Source: Entomomonas asaccharolytica
GTDB taxonomy: Bacteria > Pseudomonadota > Gammaproteobacteria > Pseudomonadales > Pseudomonadaceae
Direction: 5' to 3'
Assembly (NCBI RefSeq): GCF_016653615.1
Contig: NZ_CP067393.1
Span: 2,247,673 to 2,311,672, forward strand
DNA: 64,000 nucleotides
Shown here: positions 49,196-57,868 of the stretch, one piece after another
How the letters are laid out: each line of letters starts with the position of its first letter
How positions within the stretch are numbered: position 1 is the stretch's first letter
Made by a program: the position numbers and the translations under genes
Notes under the pieces: generated by a model
The model's database searches: none
Told to the model about the DNA's origin: nothing
Seen by the model: only the letters and a program-made list of their open reading frames with translations

Positions 49196-49765
49196 ATGGA
49201 AGCATTCTTAGTCTCTACGGGTATTGTCGCTTTAGCCGAAATGGGCGATAAAACACAACTTCTTGCCTTAGTACTCGCTGCTCGTTTTCGTGCCCCTATT
49301 CCCATTATTTTAGGTATTCTATTCTCTACCTTAGCTAACCATTTTATTGCAGGTGCTGTAGGTCATTGGTTAACAGCTTTGTTTTCGCCTGCCACCTTAA
49401 GCTGGATTCTAGCGGTGTGCTTTCTCGCCATGGCAATTTGGATACTCATCCCTGATAAACTAGATGACGATGAAACTTCTACTATTAAAAAGTATGGCCC
49501 ATTTGTCGCTACTTTTATTGCATTCTTCCTTGCGGAAATGGGCGATAAAACGCAGATTGCCACCGTTATGTTAGCCGCTCAATATAACTCCTTATTTTGG
49601 GTGGTGGCAGGTACTACCATAGGTATGATGATTGCTAATGTGCCTGCGGTTTTATTAGGTAACTTTAGCGCGGATAAACTCCCCTTAAGAACTATCCATA
49701 TTGTGGCTGCTTTAATATTTGTGGTAATGGCTGGTTTTGCTATTTACCAAGCAATCATCCTCTAA
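49196..49765 (+). CDS. TMEM165/GDT1-family manganese exporter
   Basis: A 189-residue protein with six membrane helices in two homologous halves, each with the cation motif EMGDKTQ (ALAEMGDKTQLL and FLAEMGDKTQIA). Bacterial members (UPF0016, MneA-like) export Mn2+, in keeping with the upstream Mn2+ riboswitch that turns such genes on when manganese is high. An ATG at 49184 is also in frame, but it lies at the end of the leader hairpin; GGAAAG precedes the ATG at 49196, which also fits family N-termini better. Either may be true. Confidence 0.93.
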   Translation: MEAFLVSTGIVALAEMGDKTQLLALVLAARFRAPIPIILGILFSTLANHFIAGAVGHWLTALFSPATLSWILAVCFLAMAIWILIPDKLDDDETSTIKKYGPFVATFIAFFLAEMGDKTQIATVMLAAQYNSLFWVVAGTTIGMMIANVPAVLLGNFSADKLPLRTIHIVAALIFVVMAGFAIYQAIIL

Positions 49766-49777
49766 CAACCTTATGCT

Positions 49778-49808
49778 GGGTAGAAATGGTGAGAAACTGT
49801 TTCTACCC
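49778..49808 (+). terminator. Hairpin after the GDT1 gene
   Basis: GGGTAGAAA pairs with TTTCTACCC over a 13-nt loop; there is no long T run. Confidence 0.55.
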
Positions 49809-49977
49809 ATTATCAATAAGTCTTACTATGGTTTTCTTATAGTTAATCAGAACACTTTAATAGCAACTAATACAGCCCATTTCAAATAAATAGAGGCTGT
49901 TTAGTGATTGTTGAACTAACCATTGCCTTGCCTTATATTGCTCTACATAACGTACGATAAACAAAAGGATTAATGTT

Positions 49978-51204
49978 ATGAAGCAATATTTTACAACCCC
50001 TGTACTCTTCTGGTTATTATTACTTTTATTGCCGACAACTACTTTTGCCAATCAATTAGAGCTAACTGAACAGTTAAATACCATCATTGAGCAAGCAATT
50101 GATGATGAAGATATAGTAGGCGCGGTGGTATTAGTCAGTAAAAATGGTAAGCTGGTTTATCAACAAGCTGCTGGCTATGCGGATCGTGAAACAGAACGCC
50201 CTATGACAGTAGACACTATCTTTCGTTTATCTTCTGTGAGTAAGCCTTTAGTAACAGCAGCAGCACTTAGGCTTATCGAACAACATATAATCAGTATTGA
50301 TGATCCTGTTACTAAATACTTACCTGATTTTAAGCCTAAGCTAGTGGATGGCACAACGCCCACTATTACTATTCAGCAATTACTGACCCATACAGCAGGC
50401 TTAAATTATACGTTTTTCGAGGGAGAGACAGGTCCTTATCATCAAGCGAAGGTTTCTGATGGCTTAGATCAACCCGGCTTATCAATGGCGGAAAATTTAC
50501 AGCGGATTGCTAGTGCGCCACTTATTTATAAACCTGGCACCAATTGGAAATACTCACTTGCTATTGATGTATTAGGCGCAGTATTAAGTAAAGCCACCAA
50601 TCAACCCTTACCAGAAGTTGTAGCAACCTATGTCACTAAGCCATTAGCCCTGCAAGACACAGGTTTTACTACCACGGCTATTAATCGTTTAGCAACCCCT
50701 TACACCAATGATAAACCAGAGCCGCAGGCCATGAAAGAATACACTGAACTACCTATTTTAGGAGGTAGTAAGATTTCTTTTGTGCCTAACCGTTTTGCCA
50801 ATGCAAACTCATACCCATCTGGTGGTGCTGGTATGTTGGGTACTGCTCCAGATTTTATGCGTTTTCTGTTAGCAATTGAAAATAATGGCCAGCCCATTTT
50901 AAGCCAATCTACTGTACAACAGATGTTAAAAGATCAAACCAACGGCTTAGCTCAATCTTATGATTTGGGTTGGAGCTTTGGTTATGGTGGCGCTATTTTA
51001 GAAAATCCCACCTTAGCTAAAACACCTCAATCAAAAGGCACCTTACAATGGGGTGGTGTGTATGGTCATAACTGGTTTTATGACCCTGTTAAAAAAATAG
51101 CTGTGGTTATTTTTACCAACACTGCCTTGGAAGGAATGTATGGACAATTTCCTAATGATATTAGGGATGCTGTTTATAATAGCTACTCTGCGAAAGAAAA
51201 ATAA
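49978..51204 (+). CDS. Serine hydrolase (class C beta-lactamase / esterase fold)
   Basis: A 408-residue protein with a signal peptide (LLLLLLPTTTFA). Catalytic motifs: SxxK in FRLSSVSKPL and YSL (WKYSLAIDVLG) in the YxN position. A late WGGVYGHNWFYDP stretch resembles the HxG-type end of esterase EstB and DD-peptidase-like proteins. It is probably a periplasmic esterase or peptidase; true beta-lactamase activity is not implied. AAGGA precedes the ATG. Confidence 0.88.
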   Translation: MKQYFTTPVLFWLLLLLLPTTTFANQLELTEQLNTIIEQAIDDEDIVGAVVLVSKNGKLVYQQAAGYADRETERPMTVDTIFRLSSVSKPLVTAAALRLIEQHIISIDDPVTKYLPDFKPKLVDGTTPTITIQQLLTHTAGLNYTFFEGETGPYHQAKVSDGLDQPGLSMAENLQRIASAPLIYKPGTNWKYSLAIDVLGAVLSKATNQPLPEVVATYVTKPLALQDTGFTTTAINRLATPYTNDKPEPQAMKEYTELPILGGSKISFVPNRFANANSYPSGGAGMLGTAPDFMRFLLAIENNGQPILSQSTVQQMLKDQTNGLAQSYDLGWSFGYGGAILENPTLAKTPQSKGTLQWGGVYGHNWFYDPVKKIAVVIFTNTALEGMYGQFPNDIRDAVYNSYSAKEK

Positions 51205-51213
51205 AACTGCAAT

Positions 51214-51245
51214 AAAAAAGGACTAACCTCAGTTAGTCCTTTTTC
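51214..51245. terminator. Bidirectional terminator
   Basis: AAAAAGGACTAAC / GTTAGTCCTTTTT with a short CTCA loop between convergent genes. Confidence 0.93.
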
Positions 51246-51261
51246 TTAACACTGCTAGCAA

Positions 51262-52080
51262 CTATTTAGTTTTCTTAGCCGCTTCGTACAATGGCATTAC
51301 TTTTGGCATTGCAGCTTGTAATGAAGCAATACGATTATCATTAGAGGGGTGAGTACTCATAAACTCAGGACCAGAACCACCTAACTTATTCATTTTTTGC
51401 CATAGTGTTACAGCCGCTTCTGGATTATAACCTGCACGGGCTGATAGCTCTAAGCCAATTAAATCTGCTTCATTTTCATTAGTACGGCTATTAGGTAGTG
51501 TCATTAAATAGGTAACACCTGTTTGTGCTAAATTGATGCTGTCTGTTTTAACACCAAATATACCAGCAATTTCACTTGCTGCGCCTACACCATAGGCTTT
51601 CGACATTGATTCACGACCGTGCTCACGTAGTGCATGGGCAATTTCGTGTCCCATAATAGCTGCTATTTCATCATCTGTTAGCTGAAGTGTATCAATGATA
51701 CCTGTGTAGAAAATAATCTTACCACCTGGGCCACAGTTAGCATTAATTTCATCACTTCTAATTAAATTAACTTCCCACTTCCAATTTTTTGCCTCAGGGC
51801 GGAAAATACCGACTTGAGCCACCAAACGATCTGCAACCGCTTGTAAGCGTTTCATTTGCTTATCACTTTTGCTTACTAAAGCACCTTGCGCTTGCGCCTC
51901 TTTTAAAGTTTCAGCATAGGCTTCTGCATACATATCATTAACTTCTTGCTCTGATAACATGCTAAACATATATTGTTTACGCTCTACACCTACTGCACCA
52001 CCACTGGTTGTATTAGTAGAAGTACAACCAGTTATACCTATAGCAACAGCTAATACAGAACAACTTAATATTTTTTTCAT
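51262..52080 (-). CDS. M48-family metallopeptidase lipoprotein (LoiP/YcaL-like)
   Basis: A 272-residue lipoprotein with lipobox IGITGC. The zinc motif HEIAH is in MGHEIAHALREHG and a further glutamate is in NENEADLIGLELSARAGY. Members act in outer-membrane protein quality control. Upstream in-frame ATGs at 52089 and 52086 are too near the AGGGG site; the ATG at 52080 has 9-nt spacing and gives a normal lipoprotein signal (MKKILSCSVLAVAIG). Confidence 0.93.
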   Translation of the reverse strand: MKKILSCSVLAVAIGITGCTSTNTTSGGAVGVERKQYMFSMLSEQEVNDMYAEAYAETLKEAQAQGALVSKSDKQMKRLQAVADRLVAQVGIFRPEAKNWKWEVNLIRSDEINANCGPGGKIIFYTGIIDTLQLTDDEIAAIMGHEIAHALREHGRESMSKAYGVGAASEIAGIFGVKTDSINLAQTGVTYLMTLPNSRTNENEADLIGLELSARAGYNPEAAVTLWQKMNKLGGSGPEFMSTHPSNDNRIASLQAAMPKVMPLYEAAKKTK

Positions 52081-52218
52081 CAACATCATCCCCTAGGGCT
52101 ATTCAAACATACAGTCAATAGATAATAGAGTATTATCAAAACATTCAGTTACATTTATCGGCTTATTATAAGTAACTTTCTTTAATCTAACAATTACACC
52201 AAAAAATAGTGTACAAAA

Positions 52219-52253
52219 AAAATCCTAACTTAGCGAACTAAGTTAGGATTTTG
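52219..52253 (-). terminator. Terminator of the cold-shock gene
   Basis: A 13-bp perfect stem AATCCTAACTTAG / CTAAGTTAGGATT with a CGAA tetraloop and A/T tails. Confidence 0.93.
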
Positions 52254-52270
52254 TAACACTATATGCTTAA

Positions 52271-52480
52271 CTATACCTTAACTACATCTTCAGCTTGCAG
52301 TCCCTTTTGTCCTTGCACTACTGAAAACTCCACTTTTTGACCATCTGTTAAAGAGCGATGCCCTTCTCCTCTAATAGCTTGGTAGTGCACAAATACATCT
52401 ACGCCATTATCGCGCACTATAAATCCAAACCCTTTAGCATCATTAAACCATTTAACAGTGCCAATTTCACGTTCTGCCAT
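52271..52480 (-). CDS. Cold-shock domain protein
   Basis: A 69-residue CspA-family OB-fold RNA chaperone. RNP1 KGFGFI and RNP2 VFVHY are intact. A TTG at 52486 would add two residues, but GGAG is 6 nt before the ATG at 52480. The terminal sequence ([12 protein letters not shown]) is typical. Which paralogue (constitutive or cold-induced) cannot be told. Confidence 0.95.
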   Translation of the reverse strand: MAEREIGTVKWFNDAKGFGFIVRDNGVDVFVHYQAIRGEGHRSLTDGQKVEFSVVQGQKGLQAEDVVKV

Positions 52481-52805
52481 AACCAACTCCAGATTACTTC
52501 TTTATAATATATTATCAAACATACCTTTATCAAAAGGCCTAAAACGGTAATTCCTAAAAAACTTGATTGTGCCAATCTTACTGTCAATAAATTGCAGAGT
52601 GAATTGCTCAAATCCCGCTCTCAAAATGACCGAGTATGTAGTATAGGTAATTGTAACAAGATAAAACACCTACCAAGATCAAAAAAAATGAAGTTACTTG
52701 GTGATATTTATAACTATTTATTATTTTCTTATATCCATATAGTTATAAAAAATCTTGGTGCTATTTGGCCATTTATTATAAAAAATACTAATTTTTAGTA
52801 ATAAT
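52481..52805. other. Leader/intergenic region upstream of the cold-shock gene
   Basis: No gene. Long leaders are common for cold-shock genes, but no defined structure or cold-box was found by eye. Small frames here are spurious. Confidence 0.4.
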
Positions 52806-53183
52806 CTATTGTGCTACGCAACCACTTCCCTGATGACTCCAATTGGTTATTGTGCCCGCTTCAATAGTAAAGGTTGTTTTACATATTTCAGAAATAACCT
52901 GATAAGAACTATCATTAATAGGATCATAATAAGGCCAACCGCCTACATAAAAAGGCTGATAACGATAAGTAGTTTTAGGAATATATCGATTGTGTTGGGA
53001 ATAATAAGCGATAAACTTTTTATCAGCGAGTTGGTATACATTATCAGGCGCCCCCCAACTATTAACTAGTTCTAGCTCAGGTTTGCCTAACCACTTATTT
53101 AATACTGCATCATATTTTTGTGTAGTTGCGGTTGTACAAGCAGTTAACACTAGCCCTATCACTATGATAAAAATGCTTCGCAT
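52806..53183 (-). CDS. Lipoprotein of unknown function
   Basis: A 125-residue lipoprotein with lipobox VLTAC and a mature Tyr-rich part (YRYQPFYVGGWPYYDP). The stretch WLGKPELELVNSWGAPDNVYQL resembles the SmpA/OmlA-like small outer-membrane lipoproteins of Pseudomonas. A longer frame starts at a GTG at 53195, but the ATG at 53183 has GGGGTG upstream. Confidence 0.78.
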   Translation of the reverse strand: MRSIFIIVIGLVLTACTTATTQKYDAVLNKWLGKPELELVNSWGAPDNVYQLADKKFIAYYSQHNRYIPKTTYRYQPFYVGGWPYYDPINDSSYQVISEICKTTFTIEAGTITNWSHQGSGCVAQ

Positions 53184-53450
53184 GGCGCACCCCACAAATA
53201 CTTATCGTTGTATATCAGTCTTTTTATAGCAAATACTTCACTATGTAAAATATATTTTAGTACAGTTAGCTACAAACTAGCTAATGTGACATGCTATAAA
53301 TTATTTCCGATTAACATAACCCACTATTATTAGAAATATTAGTCAGTCATTTTTTACAATAGCCTTTACCCCCTATTTCCTATAAATAAAGTATAATGCC
53401 ATGCTTAACTATAACTGGATATTTATGCTTAACGGTATCAAGGAACTTTA

Positions 53451-54485
53451 ATGCATTCCCCAAAAATATTGGTTCGAAACCTTTACAAGATTTTTGGTAA
53501 CCGTCCTAAAGAAGCTATTACGCTCTTACAACAAGGATGGACAAAAGAACAAATTCTTGAAGAGAAAGAACTACTTGTTGGTATTAACAATGTTTCCCTC
53601 GAAATCAACGAAGGAGAAATCTTTGTTATTATGGGATTATCTGGTTCTGGTAAATCTACCCTTGCGCGTCTTATCAATCGATTATACGAACCAACAGCAG
53701 GGGAAGTATTGATTGATAATCGTAATATTTTTAAATTAAATACCAGAGAGATTATTGCATTACGTTGTCAAGAAATGAGCATGGTGTTTCAATCCTTTGC
53801 TTTGTTACCAAACCGAACAGCACTAGGTAATGTAGCATTTGGGTTGGAAGTGGCTAAAGTGCCACGTAAAGAACGCGAAAAACGAGCGATGGAAGTGCTT
53901 GAACAAATGGGCCTAGCTAATTTTGCTAAAAAATATCCTCATGAATTATCAGGCGGTATGCAACAACGAGTAGGTTTAGCTAGGGCGTTAGCCCTAAACC
54001 CTTCTATACTTATCATGGATGAAGCCTTCTCTGCATTAGATCCGTTAAAACGTCGAGAAATGCAAGATATGCTTTTGCAACTGCAAAAAGAACATCGTCG
54101 CACGATTATTTTTGTATCCCATGATATTGAAGAAGCACTGCGAATTGGCTCACGAATCGCCATTATGCAGGATGGTTGCCTTGTACAAACAGGTACTCCA
54201 CAGCAATTGATTACCAACCCTGCTAATGAATATGTGCGCAGTTTCTTTGATACCATTGATACTACTCGCTTTATTAAAGCAATCGATATTGCTGTTCCAT
54301 TACCTGCCGAACAGCCTACACCTCTTGAATCAATTGCTGCTAATACCCTATTATCAGATGTTATCGAAAACTTAGTGATGAATAAAAAAGCTTTATTAGT
54401 GGTTGATGAACAAAATAATCATTGTGGTTTTATTTCAGAAGCACAAGTCTTAAGTGCATTATATGGAGCCAATAATGACCATTGA
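53451..54485 (+). CDS. proV: Glycine betaine/proline ABC transporter ATPase ProV
   Basis: A 344-residue ABC ATPase. Walker A GLSGSGKST, signature LSGGMQQRVGLARAL, Walker B ILIMDEAFSALDPL. One C-terminal CBS-like part follows. E. coli ProV is 400 residues, so the CBS region is shorter. AAGGA is 8 nt before the ATG. Its stop overlaps the start of proW by 11 nt. A TATAAT at 53392 may be its -10. Confidence 0.95.
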   Translation: MHSPKILVRNLYKIFGNRPKEAITLLQQGWTKEQILEEKELLVGINNVSLEINEGEIFVIMGLSGSGKSTLARLINRLYEPTAGEVLIDNRNIFKLNTREIIALRCQEMSMVFQSFALLPNRTALGNVAFGLEVAKVPRKEREKRAMEVLEQMGLANFAKKYPHELSGGMQQRVGLARALALNPSILIMDEAFSALDPLKRREMQDMLLQLQKEHRRTIIFVSHDIEEALRIGSRIAIMQDGCLVQTGTPQQLITNPANEYVRSFFDTIDTTRFIKAIDIAVPLPAEQPTPLESIAANTLLSDVIENLVMNKKALLVVDEQNNHCGFISEAQVLSALYGANNDH

Positions 54486-55506
54486 GTTTGATTTAGGCGA
54501 TGCTATTGAGGATGGTGTCAATTTTTTACAAAACAACTGTGGTGCTTTTTTTAATACAGTTGGCGATAGTTTAGAGTACCTTGGTAAAACCATTGAAGCC
54601 TTCTTGCTAATTATTCCTCCTTGGTTAGTGATTGCGGTTTTTGTGGGTTTAGCCTTTTGGCGCATTAGCTATCGTTTTGCTATCTTTACTGCACTTGCTT
54701 TACTGCTTATTCTCTATGGCTTTGCCAATGGTTTTTGGGAGTTATCCTTACTCGCCATCTGGCTAGCTGTGCTGAGCATTTGGCGTAATAGAGTAACTTA
54801 CGTTATTTCTGCCATCTCTTACTTATATTTACCTTATCTTTTATATGAGTTAGGTAAACCTGTAGGGTATTGGGATGCCACTATGATTACTTTAGGTCTG
54901 GTATTAAGCTCTACCCTTATCAGTCTTATTATTGGTATCCCGTTGGGTATCTGTATGGCTAAAAGCCGTTATGTAGAATATGTAGTACGCCCTATTCTCG
55001 ATCTTATGCAAACGATGCCTGCCTTTGTGTATTTAATACCCGTTACAATGCTATTCAGTATTGGTTACAGCGTAGGGATTATTGCCACCATTATTTTTGC
55101 AATGCCGCCTGCGGTGCGACTAACCCATCTAGGGATTAGACAGGTTAATAGAGAGTTATTAGAAGCTGGTCGATCTTTTGGTTGTACCTACTGGCAGCTT
55201 TTATTTAAAGTACAGTTACCAAACGCTATGCCTTCGATTATGACAGGCGTGAACCAATGTTTAATGATGTCGCTGTCAATGGTGATTATTGCTTCAATGG
55301 TTGGTGTCGAGGGTTTAGGCCAATTAGTAAATGGTAGCTTAAATACGCTTAATATCAGTTTAGGATTTAAAAGTGGTTTAGCTGTTGTACTTTTAGCAGT
55401 AGTACTTGATCGCATTACGGAAAGCTTTGGTCGTTCGCAGTTAGATAAACGTAAAAGCCGTATTGAGTGGATTAAAGAACGGTTACATAATCTCCAAGAA
55501 AATTAA
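54475..55506 (+). CDS. proW: Glycine betaine/proline ABC transporter permease ProW
   Basis: A 343-residue permease with several membrane helices. PVTMLFSIGYSVGIIATIIFAMPPAVRLTHLGIRQV-like family sequence and the EAGRSFGCTYWQLLFKVQLP coupling loop are clear. It starts at 54475, where GGAG is 6 nt upstream; the frame can be traced back to 54454 but that start lacks a site. A lone proVW pair: no proX follows, only a terminator. Confidence 0.95.
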   Translation: MTIEFDLGDAIEDGVNFLQNNCGAFFNTVGDSLEYLGKTIEAFLLIIPPWLVIAVFVGLAFWRISYRFAIFTALALLLILYGFANGFWELSLLAIWLAVLSIWRNRVTYVISAISYLYLPYLLYELGKPVGYWDATMITLGLVLSSTLISLIIGIPLGICMAKSRYVEYVVRPILDLMQTMPAFVYLIPVTMLFSIGYSVGIIATIIFAMPPAVRLTHLGIRQVNRELLEAGRSFGCTYWQLLFKVQLPNAMPSIMTGVNQCLMMSLSMVIIASMVGVEGLGQLVNGSLNTLNISLGFKSGLAVVLLAVVLDRITESFGRSQLDKRKSRIEWIKERLHNLQEN

Positions 55507-55523
55507 TTTAACCTGTACCCATA

Positions 55524-55557
55524 AAAAAACCTTTAGCAAAACTGCTAAAGGTTTTTT
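55524..55557. terminator. Bidirectional terminator after proW
   Basis: AAAAAACCTTTAGCA / TGCTAAAGGTTTTTT stem with a 4-nt loop. Confidence 0.95.
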
Positions 55558-55576
55558 GTTAAACAATGATGTTAGA

Positions 55577-56650
55577 TCATGGCGTAATGGCAATCTTCAT
55601 AACACCGTCACGTTGGTTGGCAAATAGATCATACGCTTCTTCAATTTGATCTAATTTATAGTGATGAGTGACTAATGGTTTAAGATCTACACGACCTGAT
55701 GCAACTACCTCCATCAAACGACGCATACGCTCTTTACCGCCTGGACAGAGACCACTCACAATATCAATATCACCTAGCCCTGCTGCATACGCATCTAAAG
55801 GTATTTTAAGGTCATTGGAATAAACACCTAAACTCGATAATCTACCGCCTGGACGCAGTGATCTAAGACAGGATTCAAAAGTACCTTGGGTACCCAATGC
55901 CTCAATAGCCACATCCGCACCACGACCATCGGTTAAAGCCATGATTTGCTGCACAGGATCACCTTGCTTAAAGTCAATGACATGACTTGCACCCAACTTT
56001 TTCGCTACGTCCATACGTGCCGCTACAGTATCAACACCAATAATAGTAGTGGCTCCTAATAATTTAGCACCCGCCACAGCACATAATCCAATAGGACCTA
56101 ATGCAAACACTACAACGATATCACCAATTTTAACAGCACCACGCTCAGCGCCTGAAAACCCTGTGGACATAATATCAGGGCACATTAATACTTCTGTATC
56201 TGATAAACCATCTGGGATAACACAAAGGTTGGCTTGCGCATCATTTACTAAAATATATTCTGCTTGTGAGCCATCGATGGTATTACCAAACTTCCAGCCA
56301 CCTATGTGTTTAAAGCCATGTTTAGTATCAGGGCCATCCTGCGAACTACAACCACACATACAAGCATTACTGTGACCACTTGGGGTAATAGCACCCGCGA
56401 TAACACGTTGCCCTTCTTTAAACCCTGTCACTTGACTGCCTAACTTTTCAATAATACCTACAGGCTCATGACCAACTGTCAGACCTTTTGCAACAGGGTA
56501 TTCACCTTTCAGAATATGAACATCAGTACCACAAATCGTTGTTGTTGTTATTCGTACCAATGCATCTAAAGGGCCTACCTCAGGAATGGGTTTGTCTTCT
56601 AAAACGATACGATTTTTTTCTACAAAAACAGCAGCTTTCATTTTTGGCAT
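55577..56650 (-). CDS. Zinc-dependent secondary alcohol dehydrogenase
   Basis: A 357-residue medium-chain dehydrogenase. Catalytic zinc ligands are in TTTICGTDVHILKG and GHEPVG; the NAD(P) fold is GPIGLCAVAGAKLLGA. The sequence resembles the isopropanol/TDH-type alcohol dehydrogenases (CbADH group). The usual four-cysteine structural-zinc cluster is only partly present (CMCGCSSQ). The preferred substrate is unknown. GGAG precedes the ATG. Single gene. Confidence 0.92.
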   Translation of the reverse strand: MPKMKAAVFVEKNRIVLEDKPIPEVGPLDALVRITTTTICGTDVHILKGEYPVAKGLTVGHEPVGIIEKLGSQVTGFKEGQRVIAGAITPSGHSNACMCGCSSQDGPDTKHGFKHIGGWKFGNTIDGSQAEYILVNDAQANLCVIPDGLSDTEVLMCPDIMSTGFSGAERGAVKIGDIVVVFALGPIGLCAVAGAKLLGATTIIGVDTVAARMDVAKKLGASHVIDFKQGDPVQQIMALTDGRGADVAIEALGTQGTFESCLRSLRPGGRLSSLGVYSNDLKIPLDAYAAGLGDIDIVSGLCPGGKERMRRLMEVVASGRVDLKPLVTHHYKLDQIEEAYDLFANQRDGVMKIAITP

Positions 56651-56801
56651 TGTTTGACTCCTGTATTAGTTGTTGTTGCTCAATACATGGCAACTAAATA
56701 CTCCCTACAAGAACTATTTATATCCTATAAAGAGGTTAAACTCAGCATAGGACATTGTGTCACAACAATCAACCTTATTAAGTCAATATAAAACTATTTA
56801 A

Positions 56802-57131
56802 TTAAGCTAGTTTTAGTAATGACATACCAGCAATTAATAGTAGTATACCCAGCCACCCATGTAATTTAAGCCGTTGTTTAAAAAGTATCCAACCTAATGT
56901 CACAGTGGCTAAAATACCAAAACTTCCCCAAATTGCATAAGCCACAGATAAATCAATACCTTTAACAGCCTGTGCTAGAGAAGAAAAGGCAGCCAAAATA
57001 CAGAGAATGCCAGCGATGCCCCATATTTTTTTAGCAAAGCCATCAGAGTATTTAATTAACACATTAGCAATTACTTCTAACACAATCGCTAACATTAAAA
57101 AAGCGACATGCCACCATGCTAAATCACTCAT
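56802..57131 (-). CDS. mdtI: Spermidine export SMR subunit MdtI
   Basis: A 109-residue, four-helix SMR protein. The stretch [21 protein letters not shown] and [16 protein letters not shown] match E. coli MdtI almost residue for residue. With MdtJ it makes a heterodimer that exports spermidine. Its ATG overlaps the mdtJ stop by 4 nt (ATGA), so translation is coupled. Confidence 0.95.
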   Translation of the reverse strand: MSDLAWWHVAFLMLAIVLEVIANVLIKYSDGFAKKIWGIAGILCILAAFSSLAQAVKGIDLSVAYAIWGSFGILATVTLGWILFKQRLKLHGWLGILLLIAGMSLLKLA

Positions 57132-57490
57132 ATCGCCTCCGTGCTACTATATGGCTTTATTTCTTTTGGGGTATGCACACCCAGTTTGATAAGTAGAATG
57201 CCTGACACCAATAAGCCTAACCCTAAAATTTTATAAGCATTTAAATACTCATTAAATAAAGCCACACTGATGGTTGTAATTAACACAATACCTATCCCCT
57301 CCCAGAGAGCATACGCCACACCTAAAGGAATTTTTCTTACCGCTAACGATAGTAAATAAAATGAACCGCCAATCATTATGTACATTACAAAATGACCTAA
57401 CATGGGGTAGTTTGTACTGGCTAGCTTCATAGCTACTAAGCCAATAATCTCGCAGCCTATGGCCGCTAATAAATAAATCCAAGAACGCAT
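57128..57490 (-). CDS. mdtJ: Spermidine export SMR subunit MdtJ
   Basis: A 120-residue, four-helix SMR protein. The stretch [20 protein letters not shown] and the tail [12 protein letters not shown] match E. coli MdtJ (121). AAGGATAA precedes the ATG. First gene of mdtJI; the order is as in E. coli. Confidence 0.95.
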   Translation of the reverse strand: MRSWIYLLAAIGCEIIGLVAMKLASTNYPMLGHFVMYIMIGGSFYLLSLAVRKIPLGVAYALWEGIGIVLITTISVALFNEYLNAYKILGLGLLVSGILLIKLGVHTPKEIKPYSSTEAI

Positions 57491-57868
57491 TATTATTATC
57501 CTTATATACCTAACTAATAAGCATATAAAATCAATAGAGAAAGACCACTACTGAGGTATCTTTTAAGCAAAAAATAGTGATCAATAACGTAAGGTAGCAA
57601 GGTACCTTAAAAGAAAGGCGAACTCAGATATCTCCAGTCCAATGGTACTTCATGGAGAATAATGAAAAGGCGAAAGAAATCTCATAAAAAAACATAATGA
57701 TTACTTTTTACCTTATTACCACTACAAAGTCAACAACAGCCCTCTAAATTAACAAGCTTTAAATACACTAATAATCTAATTATATTTTTTGGTTTGTCAC
57801 AGAATAGTGATATGTTAGGCTATAAAGCTTTAATTATTAAATTACCAATATATAAAGAGAAGGAAGAC
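57491..57868. other. Divergent region between mdtJ and the YbdG-like channel
   Basis: No gene seen. On the minus strand, a hairpin AAGGTA-CCTTGC-TACCTT lies near 57590-57607, with two overlapping tiny frames (11 and 9 codons) further upstream at 57624-57685; neither has a ribosome site. Confidence 0.4.

Noticed and set aside
49978-51204. Antibiotic-resistance class C beta-lactamase
   Set aside because: SxxK is present, but the other motifs fit the wider esterase/DD-peptidase-like family, and no AmpR-type regulator is adjacent.
52592-52798. 68-codon plus-strand frame upstream of the cold-shock gene
   Set aside because: No ribosome site, low-complexity end, no sign of a domain.
57624-57685. 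Two overlapping mini-frames (11 and 9 codons) on the minus strand upstream of mdtJ, reminiscent of leader peptides that sense polyamines
   Set aside because: Neither has a ribosome binding site, and tiny overlapping frames are expected by chance; no known leader-peptide sequence match.
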